From Flavobacteriales bacterium (GTDB lineage Bacteria; Bacteroidota; Bacteroidia; Flavobacteriales; UA16), in assembly GCA_018700255.1 (NCBI GenBank), contig JABISU010000108.1, forward strand, positions 1 through 19,452: DNA of 19,452 bases, in the 5' to 3' direction. The notes beneath the pieces are model-generated. The model saw nothing but the letters and a program-made list of their open reading frames with translations. It did no database searches and was not told the DNA's origin. Shown piece by piece: positions 14,473 through 19,452 of the stretch (its first letter is position 1; every line of letters starts with the position of its first letter). The translations under genes were made by a program, and so were the position numbers.

Positions 14473-16091
14473 TAATCTACATTATCGTGAAGAAATGGAT
14501 TGTCATCACGAAGTTCGATTCTACGTTCACCATTTTCATCAACTTCTTCATTAACAGAGAATCGGCTAGCTGTAGATTCAGAAGAATGTTTGATTTCATC
14601 TAATATCACGTTTCTGCGTTTGTAAGCAGGCTCGTTTTCTAAATCTGAAATTCTTCCCGGAAGTCTAAGTTTAATTTTCATATCACTTAGAATTTTTTTA
14701 GTTTGCTTTTGGCGAGCAGCGTAAGCTTCTTTGCTTTTTTGATCTACCAATGGCTTTCTAAAAGTGTCAGAGGGAGTTTTATCTAGAGGGGCATCATCAA
14801 GATTGTGGATGATAAATTCATCTTTTTTGTCTTCTTCCTCAGAAGGTGTTTCGATATTTTGTGGATCTCCATTAGGTTCCTCTTCAATTTTTCCATCGAC
14901 GCCCTCCATCTCTCCATTTTCCTCTACGTTCTCGCTTTCAGTATTTATTTCTTCAGTTGTGTTACCAAACAATTCTGATTGATTTGCCATAAATGGCTCA
15001 CTTAGTTCTTCATTTGATTTTTCAGGAGTTGAATCTACTGCCCGATTGATCGGTTCTGTAACTTCGTTAGGTTCGTCGCCTAAATTGTATGTAATTTTTT
15101 CTTTTTCAACTGGTGCAGCTCCTGTCTTTACTTCATGAGCTTCGAAGCCAGTTGCTATCACTGTTATGCATAAATCCTCTTCTAGATTTTCATCCATAGC
15201 GTAACCCCAAATTACTTCCGCATTTTGGCCTGCAGCCTCCTGAATGTAATCAGTTATCTCCATGATTTCATCCATAAGAATTTCTTCATGACCCATAGTA
15301 ATGTTAAGAAGGACATGCTTAGCTCCGATTATGTCATTGTCGTTTAACAGTGGACTCTCAAGAGCTATAGTTACCGCGTTCTTAGCCCTTCCTTCTCCTG
15401 ATGCCATTCCCGAGCCCATAATAGCGTTTCCACTTTGACGCATCACAGTATTAACGTCATTCATATCGACGTTAATTTCTCCTGTTCGAGTAATTACCTC
15501 AGCAATACCTTTAGCCGCTATACTTAGTACTTGGTCCGCATTTTTAAAAGCTGCCCTTAATGTTTGATTGCCGTATAACTCACGAAGTTTATCGTTGCGT
15601 ATTACAAGAAGAGTGTCTACAGCTTCCCTCATATTCTTTAATCCACTATCAGCTTGATTAGCTCGTTTTTTACCTTCAAACTTGAATGGTACGGTTACAA
15701 TTCCCACAGTTAGTATTCCCAGATCTCTACAAGCCTTAGCAATTACTGGTCCTGCTCCTGTTCCTGTTCCACCACCCATTCCTGCAGTAACGAAAACCAT
15801 TTTTGTGTCTGAGCCTAAAAGAGTTATTAAGTCATCAAGATTTTCAATAGCCGCATTTTTCCCTACTTCCGGAATAGATCCAGCGCCTTGGCCTTCAGTT
15901 AAAGTCGCTCCAAGTTGTACTTTTAAAGGTACTGAGCTGACATCGAGTGCTTGCGCGTCAGTGTTGCAGACAATAAAGTCCACTCCTTTGATTCCTTGTG
16001 TGAACATTGTATTGACAGCGTTCGAGCCGCCTCCTCCAACTCCAATTACTTTGATTGGATTGTTCGATGATTTAGGTAGTGCAAATTCCAT
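14472..16091 (-). CDS. ftsZ: Cell division protein FtsZ
   Basis: FtsZ is the tubulin-like GTPase that polymerises into the division ring. The 539 residues include IKVIGVGGGGSNAVN (13-27), the tubulin signature GMGGGTGTGAGP (104-115), the VPFKFEG loop (134-140) and the T7 loop NVDMNDV (207-213) with the catalytic-type Asp209 and Asp212. The GTPase core ends near residue 318. A long acidic, Glu/Asn/Pro-rich linker follows (about 325-445), then a basic segment with LPGRISDLENEPAYKRR and the C-terminal NPFLHDNVD, the usual Bacteroidota tail in place of the DIPAFLRK-type peptide. At 539 residues it is much longer than E. coli FtsZ (383) because of the linker, which is normal for this phylum. It lies 23 nt after ftsA, preceded by an A-run and no Shine-Dalgarno sequence, and overlaps the YqeY start. 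Confidence 0.98.
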   Translation of the reverse strand: MEFALPKSSNNPIKVIGVGGGGSNAVNTMFTQGIKGVDFIVCNTDAQALDVSSVPLKVQLGATLTEGQGAGSIPEVGKNAAIENLDDLITLLGSDTKMVFVTAGMGGGTGTGAGPVIAKACRDLGILTVGIVTVPFKFEGKKRANQADSGLKNMREAVDTLLVIRNDKLRELYGNQTLRAAFKNADQVLSIAAKGIAEVITRTGEINVDMNDVNTVMRQSGNAIMGSGMASGEGRAKNAVTIALESPLLNDNDIIGAKHVLLNITMGHEEILMDEIMEITDYIQEAAGQNAEVIWGYAMDENLEEDLCITVIATGFEAHEVKTGAAPVEKEKITYNLGDEPNEVTEPINRAVDSTPEKSNEELSEPFMANQSELFGNTTEEINTESENVEENGEMEGVDGKIEEEPNGDPQNIETPSEEEDKKDEFIIHNLDDAPLDKTPSDTFRKPLVDQKSKEAYAARQKQTKKILSDMKIKLRLPGRISDLENEPAYKRRNVILDEIKHSSESTASRFSVNEEVDENGERRIELRDDNPFLHDNVD

Positions 16092-16114
16092 TTAAATATT
16101 TTTTTTCGGTTGGG

Positions 16115-17398
16115 CTATTGTGAGTCTTCTTCTTTTTCGAACCATTCTTTAATGGTTTTCATAAATTCATCCATGAATCCAGATCTATTTCTTTTTACTT
16201 CTGGCTTTTTTATTTCCTGATTATTCTCTTCAGCTTCCTCATAACCTCTAATTACAAGTCCTACTCCAGTTGAGAATGAAGGGATATTAGTGTCTTGTGG
16301 TGGTTCATGTAGATGCTCATTTGGGTAACCCACTCTACAATCTAACCCTGTGTGATATTGAAAAAGCTGTGTAATGTGTCTCATTTGAGAACCACCGCCT
16401 GTAACGACGATACCACCAATTAATTGATCACGGAACCCTGAGGCCTTAATTTCATAATCAACGTGCTCGATAATTTCTTCCATTCGAGCTTCAATTATGT
16501 TTGCTAGATTATGAAGAGATATTTCCTTTGGTTTTCTGCCAGATAGTCCTGGAATACAAACAATTTCGTTGTCCTTCATTTCATTTGCTAAGGCAGAGCC
16601 AAACTTACATTTTGATTTCTCTGCCTGTTTTTCCATGATGTTGCACCCTTGGCTAATATCACTACTTATAACTTTTCCACCGAATGGTATTACGGCAGTA
16701 TGTCGGATGATGCCATCTTGAAAAATTGCAATGTCCGTTGTTCCCCCTCCTATATCAACAAGTGCAATTCCCGCTTCTTTTTCTTCTTCTGTGAGTACCG
16801 AAGAAGAAGAGGCTAGAGGCTCTAGGACAAGTTGGTCTATATCTAAACCTGCTTTTGTAATACAACGGTATATATTTCTTGCGGCGGCTATATCTCCGGT
16901 AATTATGTGAAAGTTTGCTTCTAAACGAACTCCGGCCATTCCCACGGGGTCTTTTATTCCCGGCTCGCTATCTACTGTGTACTCTTGTGGTAAAACGTGA
17001 AGTATTTGTGCACCGGGTTGCATTACTAACCGACTCATATCATCTATAAGATCATTTATGTCTTTGCGACTTATTTCGTCATCTATATTTTCACGAGTAA
17101 TCATACCCCTGTGCTGAAGGCTTTTAATGTGTTGACCGGCGATACCTACGTTCACAATTTTAATCCCGACACCAGAATCTTCCTCGGCAGCTTTTACAGC
17201 TTGCTTTATAGAACTAACAGTTCTTTCGATGTTTGAAACAACCCCTCGAGAAACTCCCACTGAGTTACTTTTACCGTAACCGAGGATTTCGATTTTACCA
17301 TGTTCGTTTTTCTGACCTACGAAGCAAGCTATTTTAGTTGTTCCAATATCAAGCCCTACTATAATCTCAGGGTCTGTTGATTGTAATTCGTTTTCCAT
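16115..17398 (-). CDS. ftsA: Cell division protein FtsA
   Basis: FtsA is an actin-like ATPase that tethers FtsZ to the inner membrane and recruits later divisome proteins. The 427 residues show the phosphate-1 motif VGLDIGTTKIACFVG (14-28), the SHS2/1C region between about 85 and 165, the phosphate-2 motif VDIGGGTTDIAIF (214-226) and the adenosine motif GGIVVTGGGSQMRHI (328-342). The C-terminal amphipathic helix FMDEFMKTIKEWFEK (408-422) is the expected membrane-targeting sequence, joined by a short charged linker. Length and motifs are complete. The gene lies 9 nt after ftsQ and 23 nt before ftsZ, within the same transcript. Confidence 0.97.
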   Translation of the reverse strand: MENELQSTDPEIIVGLDIGTTKIACFVGQKNEHGKIEILGYGKSNSVGVSRGVVSNIERTVSSIKQAVKAAEEDSGVGIKIVNVGIAGQHIKSLQHRGMITRENIDDEISRKDINDLIDDMSRLVMQPGAQILHVLPQEYTVDSEPGIKDPVGMAGVRLEANFHIITGDIAAARNIYRCITKAGLDIDQLVLEPLASSSSVLTEEEKEAGIALVDIGGGTTDIAIFQDGIIRHTAVIPFGGKVISSDISQGCNIMEKQAEKSKCKFGSALANEMKDNEIVCIPGLSGRKPKEISLHNLANIIEARMEEIIEHVDYEIKASGFRDQLIGGIVVTGGGSQMRHITQLFQYHTGLDCRVGYPNEHLHEPPQDTNIPSFSTGVGLVIRGYEEAEENNQEIKKPEVKRNRSGFMDEFMKTIKEWFEKEEDSQ

Positions 17399-17407
17399 GG
17401 TAGTGTA

Positions 17408-18136
17408 TTAATAAACGTGTCTTTTTGCGATAACCTGATTTTTATAACTCAAGTCAATACGTGAGTAGTTCTTAAGATTGCCTGTTTTTATTTGGGCTCT
17501 ATAAAAAGTCAATAAATTCCTTCTTAACTCCTCGGGCTTTGGTGATGAGCCAAGAAACACTCTTGCACCAATCCTGGGTATTATTTCTAATTCTCCAAGA
17601 GGGTGTACTATAATTTGGTCTATCAGAGAAGTCCAAAATTCATCATTCTCAATTTCCTTGATAAACGAAATTGCATGACTAACTTCTTCACTATTTTTCG
17701 CGTGAATAATTGGAACTCGTGCAGAATAATTTGGGTCTAAAGGCATAGATTCACCTAATTCATCAATGTAATAATCGGAAAAATTGTCGATATGAACTCT
17801 TGCTTGAGCTCTACGCTGAGCAAGTTCGATGACGAGTTCCCCATTTAAATTTGAGAAAATCGTTACATTTAAAACACTTGGGATATTTATCAAGTGAGAG
17901 TGCATAGCGTCTAATTGTAGATCTTTTTCAAGCTCTCCAATAATTTTACCGTAAGATTCTAGGTGAGTTCTGACGCGGGGGACAGTTAAAAACTTACTAT
18001 CAACGTCATCAATTATTGAGATATTGATAGATGTGATACGTTTTTCAACTTTGTCAGCATAAGTAAATCCGAGCAGAGTAATGATAGATCCTATTAGGAC
18101 TAATATACTGAGGATTGTTGCTGTGCTTGACTTCAT
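17408..18136 (-). CDS. ftsQ: Cell division protein FtsQ/DivIB
   Basis: The 242-residue protein is a bitopic divisome component. A short cytoplasmic N-terminus is followed by one transmembrane helix (about 7-26, rich in I, L and V). A periplasmic POTRA-like region comes next (about 33-105, starting ITSINISIIDD and including FLTVPRVRTHLESYG), then the FtsQ beta domain (about 105-225), including QRRAQARVHID, YYIDELGESMPL and GELEIIPRIGARVFLG. The last strand IDLSYKNQVIAKR is characteristic of Bacteroidota FtsQ. Sequence conservation in this family is low, so much of the weight comes from domain order and from the position between murC (7 nt upstream) and ftsA (9 nt downstream). Confidence 0.93.
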   Translation of the reverse strand: MKSSTATILSILVLIGSIITLLGFTYADKVEKRITSINISIIDDVDSKFLTVPRVRTHLESYGKIIGELEKDLQLDAMHSHLINIPSVLNVTIFSNLNGELVIELAQRRAQARVHIDNFSDYYIDELGESMPLDPNYSARVPIIHAKNSEEVSHAISFIKEIENDEFWTSLIDQIIVHPLGELEIIPRIGARVFLGSSPKPEELRRNLLTFYRAQIKTGNLKNYSRIDLSYKNQVIAKRHVY

Positions 18137-18143
18137 GATAAAC

Positions 18144-19452
18144 TTAGGCTTTCATGGTTATCCATTTTTTTAGCTTTGGAACTATCTGACTAATGTCTCC
18201 AGCTCCAACAGTTAAAAGGATTTCCACGGGGTGTGCCTTTAAGTTATCTAAGATGGAATTTTTTGTTGAGGTTTTTCCATGGGGGTGCGAGATCTTTTCA
18301 AATAGCGATTGTGTATTGAAACCGGGTATAGGATTTTCTCTAGCGGCATAAATTGGAAGTAGAATTAGCCTGTCAGGTTTTCTCAATTCATGAACAAATC
18401 CGTCCATTTGGTCTAATGTTCTTGAGTAAAGATGTGGTTGAAAAATTACCGTTAAGTGTTTGTTTGGAAAATGTGTCCTTACCGCTTCAATAGTCTTTTT
18501 TAACTCGGTCGGGTGATGAGCATAATCGTCTATGTAGACTTTAAACTCGGAATTTAAATGAATTTGAAAGCGTCTGTAAATTCCCTTAAAAGAATTAATT
18601 CTAGATTTAATAACTTCCTTTTTAGCACCGGCTAAATACGCTAGGGCAGCTGCTGCAACGATATTTTCAAGATTGTGTTTACCCATTAAGTCTACTCGAA
18701 CCTGAGGAATCACCAGTTTGCCATTTCCTAAACTCAGCGTAAATGAAGAGCCTGAACTTGTTTGGGATATATCGGTAGCGTAATGAGTTAATGAACAATC
18801 CTCTAATCCGTATGTCTCTATATTTTGTAGATTATTGAAAGTAGTTGCTATTGAGCTGTGTATGACAACCTTTTCCTTTACCTGAGAGGCAAAAATTTTG
18901 AATGCTTCGATAAAATTTGATTCACTTCCATAAACATCTAAATGGTCTGGATCTATTGAACTAATAGCAGCGTGAGTGGGGAGAAGGTGGTGGAAACTTC
19001 TATCAAATTCATCAGCTTCAACGATATTCCATGTTGCATTGGGTGAATAGTATAGATTGCTATTTGTTTCAGCTGATATTCCACCTATAAACGCATTACA
19101 CCTTTGAGGAGTGCCGTCAATTATATGAGCTAATAGTGCAGTGGTAGAAGTTTTACCGTGAGTGCCAGAAATTGCGAGTGTAGTTTTAGATTTGGTTATT
19201 TCCCCTAATAGTTCAGCCCTTTTGATTGCTTTGTGACCTAATTTTTTGAGAGCAACAAGATGTGGGTGATCTGAGGAAATTGCTGGTGTGGTGACAAGTA
19301 ATAAATCCACATTTTTAATTTCTTCAGGAATGGAAGAATCACATATATTGAAATTGATGTTTATCCCCTCTTGTTTGAGTTGATCAGTTAACGGGGTTTC
19401 TGTTTTATCATATCCCGACACATGCCATCCCGTTTTGTTTAAATACCTTGCA
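18144..19452 (-). CDS. murC: UDP-N-acetylmuramate--L-alanine ligase (5' end outside window)
   Basis: MurC joins L-alanine to UDP-MurNAc with ATP, the first step of the peptidoglycan stem peptide, in the cytoplasm. The frame stays open to the window edge: the codons before the GTG at 19421 read ARYLNKTGWH and continue into VSGYDKTETPLT, which is conserved MurC sequence. That GTG is therefore an internal valine and the true start lies beyond 19452; about 20 residues, including the GIGGIG nucleotide loop, are missing. Visible motifs are the ATP loop ISGTHGKTSTT, the central NIVEADEFDRSF and SIDPDHLDVYG, LMGKHNLENIVAAAALAYLAG, and IDDYAHHPTEL in the C-terminal domain. About 435 residues are present of a usual ~450. 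The stop is 7 nt before ftsQ, so the genes are probably co-transcribed. Other Mur ligases are excluded by VSGYDK and DDYAHHPTE. Confidence 0.97.
   Translation of the reverse strand, partial: ARYLNKTGWHVSGYDKTETPLTDQLKQEGININFNICDSSIPEEIKNVDLLLVTTPAISSDHPHLVALKKLGHKAIKRAELLGEITKSKTTLAISGTHGKTSTTALLAHIIDGTPQRCNAFIGGISAETNSNLYYSPNATWNIVEADEFDRSFHHLLPTHAAISSIDPDHLDVYGSESNFIEAFKIFASQVKEKVVIHSSIATTFNNLQNIETYGLEDCSLTHYATDISQTSSGSSFTLSLGNGKLVIPQVRVDLMGKHNLENIVAAAALAYLAGAKKEVIKSRINSFKGIYRRFQIHLNSEFKVYIDDYAHHPTELKKTIEAVRTHFPNKHLTVIFQPHLYSRTLDQMDGFVHELRKPDRLILLPIYAARENPIPGFNTQSLFEKISHPHGKTSTKNSILDNLKAHPVEILLTVGAGDISQIVPKLKKWITMKA

Noticed and set aside
15682..16095. A 137-codon plus-strand frame opposite ftsZ
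   Set aside because: It is antisense to the conserved FtsZ GTPase core; its Pro-rich translation reflects the Gly-rich codons on the other strand.

Overview
The window reads as chromosomal DNA of a Bacteroidota bacterium, most likely a marine member of the Flavobacteriales. The evidence is low GC content, promoters of the Bacteroidota TAnnTTTG type, a gliding-motility/type IX secretion (T9SS) C-terminal domain, two secreted parvulin-type folding factors next to guaB, an FtsZ ending in NPFLHDNVD, and the order murC-ftsQ-ftsA-ftsZ-yqeY. Genus cannot be fixed from what I can see. No rRNA, tRNA, CRISPR array, insertion sequence or phage gene was recognised.

Layout. Positions 1-4467 (minus strand) hold guaB with its own promoter and structured leader, then a two-parvulin-domain peptidyl-prolyl isomerase and a smaller lipoprotein related to SurA-like chaperones. 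They are 1-7 nt apart and look like one operon that continues out of the window. Positions 4473-6647 (minus) encode a secreted T9SS type B cargo protein. Positions 6747-7250 (plus) encode a small conserved Bacteroidota protein of unknown role. Positions 7503-12134 (plus) encode a 1543-residue secreted, cysteine-rich modular protein, closed by a strong bidirectional terminator at 12159-12184. Positions 12213-12998 (minus) encode a short-chain dehydrogenase, divergent from a membrane/beta-barrel fusion protein at 13030-14028 (plus). Positions 14017-19452 (minus) are the distal part of the division and cell wall cluster: murC (5' end outside the window), ftsQ, ftsA, ftsZ and a GatB/YqeY-domain gene, tightly packed and co-directional.

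How they fit together. The right end makes a peptidoglycan precursor (MurC) and the divisome core (FtsQ, FtsA, FtsZ). The left end supplies GMP precursor synthesis (GuaB) plus periplasmic folding factors that would help outer-membrane and secreted proteins such as the T9SS cargo and the 1543-residue protein.

The most unusual item is the 1543-residue protein. It has 13 copies of a 21-residue Cys-bounded motif, seven GDGWNG-type modules and three NDxC-type beta-sandwich domains. The third of these appears to be split by an inserted GDGWNG module that is a close paralogue of the protein's own N-terminal module. It ends in a single dockerin-like calcium loop rather than a recognisable T9SS sorting domain. 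I see no multi-gene defence or mobile system here; the remaining loci are largely ordinary housekeeping.
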